In this document: positions 1-8,345 of the stretch, piece after piece
Numbering within the stretch: position 1 is the stretch's first letter
Layout: each line of letters starts with the position of its first letter
From: DATKJS01 sp050015275
GTDB lineage: Bacteria > Acidobacteriota > Aminicenantia > Aminicenantales > Saccharicenantaceae
Reading direction: 5' to 3'
DNA: 64,000 nt
NCBI GenBank assembly: GCA_050015275.1
Contig: JBEKBS010000009.1
Coordinates: 25,802-89,801, forward strand
The notes under the pieces: generated by a model
Told to the model about the DNA's origin: nothing
The model's database searches: none
What the model saw: only the letters and a program-made list of their open reading frames with translations
Made by a program: the position numbers and the translations under genes

Positions 1-1347
1 GCGCGGGTAGATTTCCGCAAGGAATGGCTTGCTGGGCCGGCGCATGTAGATCTTGGAAACGGCAAGGCCTCCGACGGGGTACTGGGTGTGGCCCCATGCG
101 ACCGGGAAGATCCAGTCGTTCGGCCGGGCCACCCATTGACCGTATTGCGCGAACATGCCCTGGTCGTTCTGCCAGGAAGTGATATCGCGCACAAGCGCGG
201 AGGCCTTCTTTTCGTCTTCCTGGGCAACCAGCAGCGCGCTGAAAAAGCTGTCCCAAAGGAAGTCCGGTGCGCTGTTGTTTTCTCTGGCCCAAGCGCGGCT
301 GACAGTGATGTAGGGGCGCCGTCGCTCGGGCGTGTAGACCTCGCTCCATTGGAGTTGGTCGTTGATAGCGGCCGGAACATCGGCCAGCCAGCCCACGCCC
401 TCCGGGCGCGTGCGCAAGTACTCTTTGCGGTTGCGTTCCAGCAGATCATCGATCCGCCCGGCTTCCAGCCACGCCGCGGTGCTCGCCTGCAATTCTTCGT
501 ACGTCTGCCCTTGCCGCCCGCAAAGATACAATGTCTGGATGTTGCTGAAGAGCGCGTTCCAGTCACGCGGCATGCCCGGTCCGGCGTGCTCATCGTGGGT
601 GACCTGCCGGCTCTCATCGAAGGGTGCACTGAAAGCCGTGACGAAGCGCATCCCGTCGCGGGTGCCGGGTACCCAGGAACGCGCGCGCAGAAAACGGCGG
701 CTGGGGCCGTCTGTGTAAAGAACAGAGAATTGGGGAGGGTGGCTGTCCCATGGTGTGTAGGCTTGGACCACGAGGTCGCAGGGCCGCGAATGCCTGATCC
801 GGCAGACCACTTCGTTCATGGCGGTTTGCGCCCATTCGTACGTCACCTCGGGTCCGCCGTCCGGCATCTGCCACACGAGGCGAGCGTATGAATTGTCGGG
901 TGCCTTCGGGCCCACGAACTTCCACCACTTGGGCCAGTCCGCGAACCAAGCCCGGAAGTTCTTGGCGCAGAACTCCGCGCCGCCCTCGCTATTCCGTTCC
1001 TTTGTCCAGGCCGCGGGAACGGTGAGAAACCGGAAGGCGAAAATATCAGCATGATCCGCGATGAAGACCTGCCCCGGCCAGGCGTCCGGAGATAGCGGCC
1101 CGACCAGCCATTCGTGAGTGTCCCGGAGCCGTTCCCACATCTTGAGCGGGTCCTCACCGGTCATCGTGGCCAAGCCCAAAAGTTTGTAGATTTGCGCCTT
1201 GTTGAGCGGGAGAGCGGCCGCTGCTTGCGGCACCGCCGGCACCCCGGCGCCTCCTGACGCCGCGGCGCCGGACAATGCCCGGCGGCCAAATCCCCGAAGA
1301 GCAGCCAGGCTCCAAAACCCTTGGCGGAACAAATCCCGTCTGTTCAT
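1..1347 (-). CDS. Secreted six-hairpin glycosidase-like protein (GH63-like), C-terminus cut by window edge
   Basis: The frame stays open for 449 codons from ATG at 1347 to the window edge, so the C-terminus is missing. GGTGAG/GAGGTG lies just upstream of the ATG. The N-terminus MNRRDLFRQGF followed by a hydrophobic/Ala-rich stretch looks like a Tat-type signal peptide, implying export in folded form. A Trp-rich central part and the segment WDSFFSALLVAQEDEKKA near the edge resemble the (alpha/alpha)6 catalytic barrel of GH63/GH37-like enzymes. Substrate cannot be told. It is transcribed away from the SDR gene at 1697. The family call is tentative because the catalytic acids near the C-terminus are outside the window. 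Confidence 0.6.
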   Translation of the reverse strand, partial: MNRRDLFRQGFWSLAALRGFGRRALSGAAASGGAGVPAVPQAAAALPLNKAQIYKLLGLATMTGEDPLKMWERLRDTHEWLVGPLSPDAWPGQVFIADHADIFAFRFLTVPAAWTKERNSEGGAEFCAKNFRAWFADWPKWWKFVGPKAPDNSYARLVWQMPDGGPEVTYEWAQTAMNEVVCRIRHSRPCDLVVQAYTPWDSHPPQFSVLYTDGPSRRFLRARSWVPGTRDGMRFVTAFSAPFDESRQVTHDEHAGPGMPRDWNALFSNIQTLYLCGRQGQTYEELQASTAAWLEAGRIDDLLERNRKEYLRTRPEGVGWLADVPAAINDQLQWSEVYTPERRRPYITVSRAWARENNSAPDFLWDSFFSALLVAQEDEKKASALVRDITSWQNDQGMFAQYGQWVARPNDWIFPVAWGHTQYPVGGLAVSKIYMRRPSKPFLAEIYPR

Positions 1348-1696
1348 TGGCACCTCACCACAGCCGATTCGGCCTCGCTGCGGGCTTCTAACCCTTGATT
1401 CTTCGCCGGATGTCGACTTGAGATCACAGTTTGTTCCTGTCCCATACCTCAACACTTCCGTCCCGCACAGGATAATTCCGGCCGCGGATCGAGGTCAAGG
1501 ACAAACACCTAAACATGTCCACACGGCGAAAGCCGGAGCCTGTCCGCTTAATTTAGTTTCGCTTTCGTCCTCCGTGGCGCCTGAGCGATGCCTCGCAACA
1601 TGGCATGCACAGCCATCCCTAAACCGAACAGGCATGCTTAGCCGGCGGTCTTTGTTCGCCAAGACCAGGTGGATTATAATATTGGGGGAGGATGAG
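1348..1696. other. Divergent intergenic region
   Basis: This 349-base spacer separates the leftward glycosidase and the rightward SDR. It holds the SDR promoter at its right end (1652-1680). I see no other gene, no hairpin terminator and no clear repeat in it. Confidence 0.5.
1652..1680 (+). promoter_or_regulatory. sigma70-type promoter for the SDR gene at 1697
   Basis: TTGTTC (1652-1657), 17-bp spacer, perfect TATAAT (1675-1680). The predicted start of transcription is near 1687, only about 10 nt before the ATG. Confidence 0.6.
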
Positions 1697-2455
1697 ATGC
1701 GCGGATTGAAAGGCAAACGAACTGTCGTCACTGGCGGGGCCCAGGGCATCGGGGCGGCCATCGCGGCCCGCTTTCTCGATGAGGGAGCCCGGGTAGCCAT
1801 CCTCGACAGGAACGAGGCGGCCCTCGACGGTGTGAAGACGCAGCTTCCCGGCCTGGAAACGGTCCTTCGAGCGGATGTCTCGGATCCGGAATCCGTGGCC
1901 GGAGCTTTCGCCCGGCTGGATGATCTGTGGGGCGGGCTCGACGTCCTCATCAACAACGCGGGCATCAGCCTCCGCCATCGCTTCCTCGACACTACGGAGG
2001 CGGAATGGCGGCGGGTCATCGACACGAACCTCAACGGGGTGTTCTATTGCGCCCGCGAAGCGGCCGGGCGTATGGCCGCCGGCTCGGGCGGCGTCGTCCT
2101 CAACATGGGATCGACCAACGGGATCATGGGCTATCATTACTACGCCGACTACAACGCCTCGAAGGCCGGAGTCATCGAGCTGACCCGGTCCATGGCCCTC
2201 GAACTCGCGCCCAGGGTCCGGGTCAACTGCGTCTGCCCGGGCTTCATCCTGACGCCCATGCAAGAGGCCGAATACACCCCGGAAAAGCGCCGAGTCTTCG
2301 AGGCCAAAGTGCCGCTTGGCCGGCTCGGCCGGCCGGAAGAAGTAGCGGCCCTCTTCGCTTTCTTGGCCTCCGATGATGCCGCGTTCATTACGGGCCAATC
2401 GTTCGTCATCGACGGGGGGGAGATCGCCGGCGGTCTGGCCAGTCAGAGAGAATAA
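1697..2455 (+). CDS. Short-chain dehydrogenase/reductase (SDR), NAD-type
   Basis: A 252-residue classical SDR, cytosolic, interconverting an alcohol and a ketone with NAD(P)H. The dinucleotide motif TGGAQGIG is at residues 12-19, NNAG at 86-89, and the catalytic set is N111, S139, Y152, K156. An acidic D37 at the end of beta-strand 2 favours NAD(H) over NADP(H). The C-terminus has the usual ITGQSFVIDGG. I start at ATG 1697, preceded by GGGGGAGG; upstream in-frame codons lack homology to the family. Substrate is unknown: FabG-like reductases, sugar and hydroxy-acid dehydrogenases all look like this. It lies 216 bases before a second SDR, and a GH29-like gene nearby makes a sugar dehydrogenase thinkable, but this is inference. 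Confidence 0.88.
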   Translation: MRGLKGKRTVVTGGAQGIGAAIAARFLDEGARVAILDRNEAALDGVKTQLPGLETVLRADVSDPESVAGAFARLDDLWGGLDVLINNAGISLRHRFLDTTEAEWRRVIDTNLNGVFYCAREAAGRMAAGSGGVVLNMGSTNGIMGYHYYADYNASKAGVIELTRSMALELAPRVRVNCVCPGFILTPMQEAEYTPEKRRVFEAKVPLGRLGRPEEVAALFAFLASDDAAFITGQSFVIDGGEIAGGLASQRE

Positions 2456-2578
2456 TAAGCAACCTAGCGGCCCAGGAGATCCACCGCGGCATATTGGAGC
2501 TAGCCGCCGGCCTTCACCGGATCGGCAGCGCGGAGATGCCAATTTTCCGGGACCTCATCCCTTTTCCTTACACCCATA

Positions 2579-2600
2579 TTTAAGGGGGGGGGCAGGCCAG
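2579..2600. repeat. Dispersed TTTAAGGGGGGGCAGG motif, copy 1
   Basis: A TTTAA followed by a G-run and GCAGG lies between the two SDR genes. Closely similar motifs occur at 10658-10673 (same strand) and, inverted as GACCTGTCCCCCTTAA, at 6497-6512. All three are intergenic. Confidence 0.4.
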
Positions 2601-2610
2601 ACCCGTTACG

Positions 2611-2639
2611 TTGACAGTCCCCGGTCCCTGTGGTATATC
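2611..2639 (+). promoter_or_regulatory. sigma70-type promoter for the second SDR
   Basis: Perfect TTGACA (2611-2616), 17-bp spacer, TATATC (2634-2639). Transcription would begin near 2646, which rules out the GTG at 2630 as a start. Confidence 0.65.
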
Positions 2640-2671
2640 GAGGGTCGCTTCGCGACATGGGCGAGGCCTTC

Positions 2672-3454
2672 ATGAATCCAAAAGCATTAAAGATCGTTTC
2701 TCTCGAGGGACGGGTGGCCGTCATTTCCGGCGCCGCTTCTGGAATCGGGCTGGGCTCAGCCCGCCGGCTGGCAGAATTCGGGGCTGGGGTCGTCCTTCTT
2801 GACATCCACCGGGAGAAAGGAACCGCGGCCGCCGAAGGAATCGCCGCCCGAGGCGGCCGGGCGCTCTTCATCTCTTGCGACGTCCGCTCGGAGGCCGATT
2901 GCCGCCGGGCCGTAGAGGAGACGATCCGCGAGTTCGGTTGCATCGATATCCTCTTCAATAATGCCGGCGTCATTGTACGTAAGAACGCCATCGAGCTCAG
3001 GGAAGAGGAGTGGGACCTTACGCTCGACGTCATGCTCAAAGGGACCTATCTCCTGTCGCATCATGTCATCCCCCATATGATCGCCGCCGGAGGGGGGAGC
3101 ATCATCAACATGGGCTCCGGCTGGGCCCTCAAAGGCGGCCCTGACGCGGTCGCCTACTGTGCAGCCAAGGGCGGAATCCTCAACATCACCCGGGCCATGG
3201 CCATCGACCATGGCCGCCACGGCATCCGGGTCAACTGCGTCTGCCCGGGCGACATCGACACGCCCTTGCTCCGGAGCGAATGCGCCCAGCTCGGTCAGGA
3301 GGAGGAGGCGTTCATGGCAGCCGCGGCCCTGCGGCCTCTGGCTCGGGTGGGGACGCCCGAGGATGTGGCCAACGCCGTCCTCTTTTTCGCGAGCGATCTT
3401 TCGAAATGGGTGACCGGCGCCTTCCTCGTCGTGGATGGCGGCGGCATCGCCTAG
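2672..3454 (+). CDS. Short-chain dehydrogenase/reductase (SDR)
   Basis: A 260-residue classical SDR. It has SGAASGIG at residues 19-26, D44 after beta-2 (NAD preference), NNAG at 96-99 and catalytic S149, Y162, K166. The end WVTGAFLVVDGGG is typical. ATG 2672 is preferred because GGGCGAGG precedes it at good spacing and the promoter lies at 2611-2639; ATG 2657 is an alternative. It is not a close duplicate of the SDR at 1697: motifs match but most of the sequence differs. It is followed after about 100 bases by gcvPA, and no terminator is visible between, so co-transcription is possible. Substrate unknown. Confidence 0.88.
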   Translation: MNPKALKIVSLEGRVAVISGAASGIGLGSARRLAEFGAGVVLLDIHREKGTAAAEGIAARGGRALFISCDVRSEADCRRAVEETIREFGCIDILFNNAGVIVRKNAIELREEEWDLTLDVMLKGTYLLSHHVIPHMIAAGGGSIINMGSGWALKGGPDAVAYCAAKGGILNITRAMAIDHGRHGIRVNCVCPGDIDTPLLRSECAQLGQEEEAFMAAAALRPLARVGTPEDVANAVLFFASDLSKWVTGAFLVVDGGGIA

Positions 3455-3553
3455 CGCCGGGATCAGGGCCCGTCTTTCTCGCACGAGACCGGCGGGCCGC
3501 CCGGCCGAGATGAGAACGACTGATGGATGTGCAGTCCGACCCTTGAGGTGCCC

Positions 3554-4951
3554 ATGAGCGACGAAAAGCCCTTTGTCCATCCCTACATCCCGAATTCCGT
3601 CCCCGAAGTGAAGGGACAGATGTTGAGGGATATCGGCGTCCGGAGCGTTGATGAGCTTTACGGCGATATCCCCGAGCGGCTGCGTTTCCGCGGCCGGATG
3701 AACCTGCCCGAGCCGTTGACATCGGAAGCGGCGCTGAAACGGCATGTCGAGGGCATCCTCGGCAGAAACCGGTCCTGCGCCGAAACGCTGAGCTTCCTCG
3801 GCGGCGGATGCTGGCCACACTACGTGCCGGCCGTCTGCGATGAGATCAACCGCCGCTCGGAATTCTTGACAGCCTACGCTGGAGAGCCGTACGAGGACCA
3901 CGGCCGGTTCCAGGCCCTCTTCGAATATGAGAGCCTGATGGCCGAACTCCTCGACATGGATGTCGTCAACGTCCCGACCTTCGACTGGTGCCAGGCGGCC
4001 AGCACGTCGGTCCGGATGGCCGGCCGGATCACGAAAAGGAACGAGGCCCTCGTCGCGGACACGATCGGTCCCGACCGTCTGCTGGTCATGAAGAACTATT
4101 GCCGCGGCGTGATGAGCCTCGTCCCGGTCCGTCATGATCCTGAGACGGGCGGCATGGATCTCGAGGACCTGGCGGCCAAATTCACGGAAAAGACGGCCGC
4201 GGTCTATTTTGAGAATCCATCCTACCTGGGCTTCCTCGAAACCCAGGGGCAGCGGATTGCCGAGATGGCCCACGCCCGCGGCGGGCTCTGCGTCGTCGGC
4301 GTGGACCCCATATCGTTGGGCGTCATCGCCCCGCCGGGCCACTACGGTGCCGATATCGTCTGCGGTGACATCCAGCCCCTCGGCGTCCACATGAACTTCG
4401 GAGGCGGCCAGGCCGGCTTCATCTCAACCCGGGACGAAGAAAGGTTCGTCATGGAATACCCATCGCGGCTCTTCGGGATCGCCAAGACGGCGGTCGAGGG
4501 GGAATGGGGGTTTGGCGACGTGGCCTACGACCGGACCTCGTTCGGCGTCCGGGAAAAAGGCAAGGAGTTCGTCGGGACGGCAGCGGCTCTCTGGGGGATC
4601 ACGGCCGGCGTCTATCTGGCCCTCATGGGGCCGCAGGGGATGCGGGAGCTGGGACAACACATCCTCCAGAAGTCCCAATATGCCTTGAAAAAGATCGCTA
4701 AGCTTTCCGGCGTGAAAGCCCCTCGCTTCAGGTCGCCTTATTTCAAGGAATTCGTCGTCGATTTCACCGGGACCGGGAAGAGCGTGGCCGATATCAACCA
4801 AGCCCTCCTCGGGCGTGGGATTTTCGGGGGGAGAGACCTGGGCCGGGATTTCCCCGGCCTGGCGGGCTGTGTCCTTTTCTGCGTCACGGAGGTCCACACG
4901 AAAGACGACATCGATTCCCTGGCGGCGGCCCTCGAGGAGGTGCTCCGATGA
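3554..4951 (+). CDS. gcvPA: Glycine decarboxylase P-protein, subunit 1 (alpha)
   Basis: A 465-residue protein matching the N-terminal half of the glycine cleavage P-protein, in the two-subunit form found in many anaerobes and thermophiles. P-protein decarboxylates glycine with PLP and passes the aminomethyl group to the lipoyl arm of GcvH. Recognisable family segments include FLGGGCWPHYVP, YEDHGRFQALFEYESLMAELL and NVPTFDWCQAA. The PLP-binding lysine is not in this subunit but in gcvPB. ATG 3554 is preceded by GAGGTG. The gene overlaps gcvPB by four bases (ATGA), so the pair is translationally coupled. gcvT, gcvH and lpd are not in this window. Confidence 0.95.
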   Translation: MSDEKPFVHPYIPNSVPEVKGQMLRDIGVRSVDELYGDIPERLRFRGRMNLPEPLTSEAALKRHVEGILGRNRSCAETLSFLGGGCWPHYVPAVCDEINRRSEFLTAYAGEPYEDHGRFQALFEYESLMAELLDMDVVNVPTFDWCQAASTSVRMAGRITKRNEALVADTIGPDRLLVMKNYCRGVMSLVPVRHDPETGGMDLEDLAAKFTEKTAAVYFENPSYLGFLETQGQRIAEMAHARGGLCVVGVDPISLGVIAPPGHYGADIVCGDIQPLGVHMNFGGGQAGFISTRDEERFVMEYPSRLFGIAKTAVEGEWGFGDVAYDRTSFGVREKGKEFVGTAAALWGITAGVYLALMGPQGMRELGQHILQKSQYALKKIAKLSGVKAPRFRSPYFKEFVVDFTGTGKSVADINQALLGRGIFGGRDLGRDFPGLAGCVLFCVTEVHTKDDIDSLAAALEEVLR

Positions 4952-6492
4952 AGCTGCGGGCTTTCCATCAGGCGAAATGGGACGAGGAGGTCATCTTCGA
5001 GCTCAGCACGAAGGGAGAGAGAGGGATCCTCGTCCCGCCGGTCGAGAAGGCCCTCGCGGATGAAGTCGGCGACGGGATCTCGGCCCTTCCCGAATCCCTT
5101 CGCCGCATGACCCCGCCCGCGCTTCCCGAGATCTCTCAGATGCGGGTCTTGAAACACTACCTCCGCCTCTCCCAGCAAACGCTCGGCGCCGATCTCAACG
5201 TGGACATCGGCCAAGGAACGTGCACGGTCAAGTACAACCCGAAGATCAACGACGCCCTGGCCGCGTCGCCCAAAGTGGCGGAGCTCCACCCCTTCCAGGA
5301 CGAGAGCACCGTCCAGGGCGCCCTGGAGATCATCTACAAGCTGGACCTTTTCATGCGGGAGATCTCGGGGCTCGACCGGTTCTCCTTCCAGCCGGCTTCG
5401 GGCTCAGCGGCCATCCTCGCCATGGCCTCGATTATCCAGGCCTGGCATGAATCGCGGGGGGAGGGGAAGACCCGCGACGAGGTCATCACGACCATCTTCT
5501 CCCATCCCTCCGACGCGGCTGCGGCCGCCGTCAAAGGCTACAAAGTCGTCACGATTTATCAGACGGAAGACGGCCTTCCCGACCTCGAAGCCCTGAAGCT
5601 CGCCGTCTCGGAGCGGACGGCCGGGCTTCTCATCACGAACCCCGAGGACACGGGCATCTTCAACCCGAAAATAGACGAGATCACCCGGATCGTCCGCGCG
5701 GCCGGCGGGCTGTGTGGCTATGACCAGGCCAACGCCAACGGCATCCTGGGCGTGACCCGGGCCCGCGAGGCCGGCTTCGACATGTGTTTCTTCAACCTCC
5801 ACAAGACGTTCGGGACGCCCCACGGCTGCGGCGGCCCGGCCTGCGGCGCCCTCGGCGTCGTCGGGGAGCTCATGGATTACCTGCCCGTCCCGCTCGTCGA
5901 TTTCGACGGCGAGAAATATCTCCTCCGCTATGACCTGAAGAACACAATCGGCAAGGTCCGGAGCTTCTACGGCGTCTTTCCCGCGATCCTCAAGGCCTAC
6001 GCCTGGATCATGAGCTTGGGAGACCGCGGCCTTCGCGAGGCGGCGAATGTGGCGGTGCTCAACAACAATTACATTTTGGAAAAGGTCAAGAAGATCCGCG
6101 GGGCAAGCGCCCCCTTTGCCCAGGGACGGCACCGGATCGAACAGGTGCGTTACAGTTGGGAGAAACTCACGAGGGACACGGGCGTCACGACGGAGGACGT
6201 CGCCCTCCGGATGGCGGATTTCGGCTTTCACCTTTGGTCGAGCCATCACCCCTTCATCGTGCCCGAACCCTTCACCATCGAGCCGACCGAATCTTACTCC
6301 AAAGCCGAGATCGACGAGTATCTGGCCGCCCTGAAAAAGATCTCCGGCGAGGCCTATGAGGACCCGGCGAAGGTCAAGGGGGCTCCCTACCGGAGCGTCG
6401 TCCATCGGATCGACCACGGCTGGTTCGAGGACCCGGCGAGATGGGCGATCACCTGGCGTTCTTACCTGAAGAAGCACGGAAAAGGCATTTGA
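4948..6492 (+). CDS. gcvPB: Glycine decarboxylase P-protein, subunit 2 (beta)
   Basis: A 514-residue partner of gcvPA that carries the PLP site: FNLHKTFGTPHGCGGPACG contains the Schiff-base lysine, and the glycine-rich loop follows it. PLP-fold segments such as TNPEDTGIFNP and YDQANANGI fit the family. ATG 4948 overlaps the gcvPA stop in ATGA. The length is normal for the split form. Together the two subunits form an alpha2beta2 enzyme that releases CO2 from glycine and feeds one-carbon units to tetrahydrofolate through GcvT. In an amino-acid fermenter it would serve glycine oxidation; with formate-linked metabolism it could run in reverse. The direction cannot be told here. Confidence 0.96.
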   Translation: MKLRAFHQAKWDEEVIFELSTKGERGILVPPVEKALADEVGDGISALPESLRRMTPPALPEISQMRVLKHYLRLSQQTLGADLNVDIGQGTCTVKYNPKINDALAASPKVAELHPFQDESTVQGALEIIYKLDLFMREISGLDRFSFQPASGSAAILAMASIIQAWHESRGEGKTRDEVITTIFSHPSDAAAAAVKGYKVVTIYQTEDGLPDLEALKLAVSERTAGLLITNPEDTGIFNPKIDEITRIVRAAGGLCGYDQANANGILGVTRAREAGFDMCFFNLHKTFGTPHGCGGPACGALGVVGELMDYLPVPLVDFDGEKYLLRYDLKNTIGKVRSFYGVFPAILKAYAWIMSLGDRGLREAANVAVLNNNYILEKVKKIRGASAPFAQGRHRIEQVRYSWEKLTRDTGVTTEDVALRMADFGFHLWSSHHPFIVPEPFTIEPTESYSKAEIDEYLAALKKISGEAYEDPAKVKGAPYRSVVHRIDHGWFEDPARWAITWRSYLKKHGKGI

Positions 6493-6496
6493 CCCT

Positions 6497-6556
6497 GACC
6501 TGTCCCCCTTAAGTCGGTCCGGGTATAACGGGAAAAACCCGGGAGCGGTTTTTCAT
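6497..6556. terminator. Possible terminator between convergent gcvPB and GH29-like gene
   Basis: CCGGGT and ACCCGG can pair around a loop of about 13 bases, followed shortly by a T-run (TTTTT) on the plus strand. The left end also carries the GACCTGTCCCCCTTAA repeat (6497-6512). The stem is short, so the call is weak. Confidence 0.3.
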
Positions 6557-6573
6557 TGATCTGACGATCTGCA

Positions 6574-8136
6574 TCAATTCACGATATCGGCCTTCTTAAT
6601 CTTGAATGACCAGGCATAATGACAGGGGAGCTTATCGGGCATCTTATCGATCACAAGAGCACCACCCTCCTGGTGCCAGGGCAGATTTTTAGCGTACCCG
6701 AGCATATTGATGGTCGACCCTGGTGCTAATTTGACCCCCGGGATCACCTCTCCTGCGGCCGGCATTTTCAGTTCGATGGCATAAAGATAATCATCTTTCT
6801 CCGTGAACCTGATCGTGCCGGCTTTCCAGCTATCCACGCCGCCCTTGGAAAAAGGAGCCGGCTTGGACCCATAGAGAGCTTCCTTATTGACTTTCATCCA
6901 GGCACCTAGCTTTTTCAGCATCTCGATCTGGTACTCTGGAATTGTCCCGTCGGCTCTGGGTCCGATGCTCAACAGCGTGACCCCATTCTTGCTTGTCCTG
7001 TCCACAATGTCGTCCACGAGGTCGCCGGCATTTTTTTCAATCTCTTCGGACGTCATTTTAATGGTGTACTCATAGGCCCAGGAACATCCCGGCAACGGCA
7101 TATCGGTCTGCCATTTGCGGATATCGGGTTCCTCTTTGCCGCCGCCTTCGAAATCCAGCGGTGAACAGGCGAGAGGCAGCTCCTGGCCCTTATGCGTCAC
7201 GACAACGCCCAGACCCAACTTCTCGTTCTTATTGAAATAATAGGCCATCATCTTGGGTATATAATCCGCGATGATCTCCTTATCCATGCAGCCTTCCAGC
7301 CAGATCATTTGGGGATTGTACTTATCGATGACCTCCATCGCTTTGTTGAAAAATTTTAGACACATCCTATGACGCGCGCCCGGTGAATCGTGCGGCTCGC
7401 CGTAGAGCCCGTAAAAATCGGGATTATTGACATCGACGCCTTCGGGGCAGCCCTTTCTTCCTCCGTTGAAGTAGTTCCAGTTATTGCATCCATTATTGTG
7501 GAAGGTGACGATGAATTTCACGCCCTGCGCTTTCAAGGCCTTGGCGATGTCACCGACGATGTCCCGATGGGGGCCCATATTGACGGAATTCCACATCGTG
7601 ACTTTGGAATCCCACATCGAGAAGTTATCGTGGTGTTCAGCGCAGGGTCCGGCAAAATCCGCTCCGATCTCCTTGAAAAGCCTGGCCCATTCAGCGGGAT
7701 TCCATTTCGCCGCCGTCAGCAGAGGAATGAAATCCTTGTAGCCGAACTGAGTGAACGGATCGCCCCAGACCTCCAGATGATGCTTATAGCAATCTCCCCC
7801 TCGATAATCAGGTCCGTTATCCGGCTCATACATGCTGCTCCCATACCAGCAGCTGTATCCGTAGCCGGCCACGGAATACGGCCCCCAATGCCAGTAGATT
7901 CCGAAAACGGCGTCCTCAAACCACTTGGGCATCTCCCACTGGGCCAGGGATTCCCAGTTCGTTTCATATGTTTTTTGCCTCATTGCCGGGATCATCTTTT
8001 CCCGGTCGAGGGACACCGAATCTCCCCGGGGGCCGGCTCCCTGGCCGGAGGACATTCCCAGAAATGATAATGCCAAGATCACGGATGACAGGAGTTTCGT
8101 GATATTCGCGCAATTGCGTCTTTTCGTTTTACTCAT
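6574..8136 (-). CDS. GH29-family alpha-L-fucosidase-like secreted enzyme
   Basis: A 520-residue protein. The N-terminus MSKTKRRN plus a hydrophobic stretch ending MSSGQ is a signal peptide. GH29 hallmarks are GIYWHWGPYSVAGYG (family GIFIHWGxYS) and AEHHDNFSMWDS (family KHHDGFxLW). GH29 enzymes release alpha-L-fucose by a retaining mechanism. At the strand where the catalytic Asp usually sits (WFDG or WYDG) this protein has WLEG, so the nucleophile position appears to be Glu, which is odd; the following Asp in GCMD might compensate. ATG 8136 is chosen because a perfect TTGACA promoter ends so close that upstream ATGs (8145, 8148) would lie outside the mRNA. No Shine-Dalgarno is visible. Confidence 0.8.
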   Translation of the reverse strand: MSKTKRRNCANITKLLSSVILALSFLGMSSGQGAGPRGDSVSLDREKMIPAMRQKTYETNWESLAQWEMPKWFEDAVFGIYWHWGPYSVAGYGYSCWYGSSMYEPDNGPDYRGGDCYKHHLEVWGDPFTQFGYKDFIPLLTAAKWNPAEWARLFKEIGADFAGPCAEHHDNFSMWDSKVTMWNSVNMGPHRDIVGDIAKALKAQGVKFIVTFHNNGCNNWNYFNGGRKGCPEGVDVNNPDFYGLYGEPHDSPGARHRMCLKFFNKAMEVIDKYNPQMIWLEGCMDKEIIADYIPKMMAYYFNKNEKLGLGVVVTHKGQELPLACSPLDFEGGGKEEPDIRKWQTDMPLPGCSWAYEYTIKMTSEEIEKNAGDLVDDIVDRTSKNGVTLLSIGPRADGTIPEYQIEMLKKLGAWMKVNKEALYGSKPAPFSKGGVDSWKAGTIRFTEKDDYLYAIELKMPAAGEVIPGVKLAPGSTINMLGYAKNLPWHQEGGALVIDKMPDKLPCHYAWSFKIKKADIVN

Positions 8137-8143
8137 GACGCGC

Positions 8144-8172
8144 ATCATAAGTTCAAGTTTGGGCCGTGTCAA
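8144..8172 (-). promoter_or_regulatory. Promoter giving a probable leaderless mRNA for the GH29-like gene
   Basis: On the minus strand, TTGACA (8172-8167), a 17-bp spacer and TATGAT (8149-8144). The predicted +1 is about 8137, directly at the ATG at 8136. Confidence 0.65.
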
Positions 8173-8345
8173 CAGACGGAGTATATGGGAAACTGTGTGA
8201 ACCTCTGCCAAGGCAAATTATCAATTGGAGAAGATCAATGAATTGCAGGTCAAGGGAAGACCCTGAACGTTTCACGATATGGGGCCAAGATCAAATAAGA
8301 AGAGCTTCGATGCGCCCGCCATCGAGAGGTCCTTCAAAAGCCGCC

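Noticed and set aside
88..891. Long plus-strand open frame opposite the partial glycosidase
   Set aside because: It is the antisense of a better minus-strand frame with signal peptide and RBS; its own product has no recognisable features.
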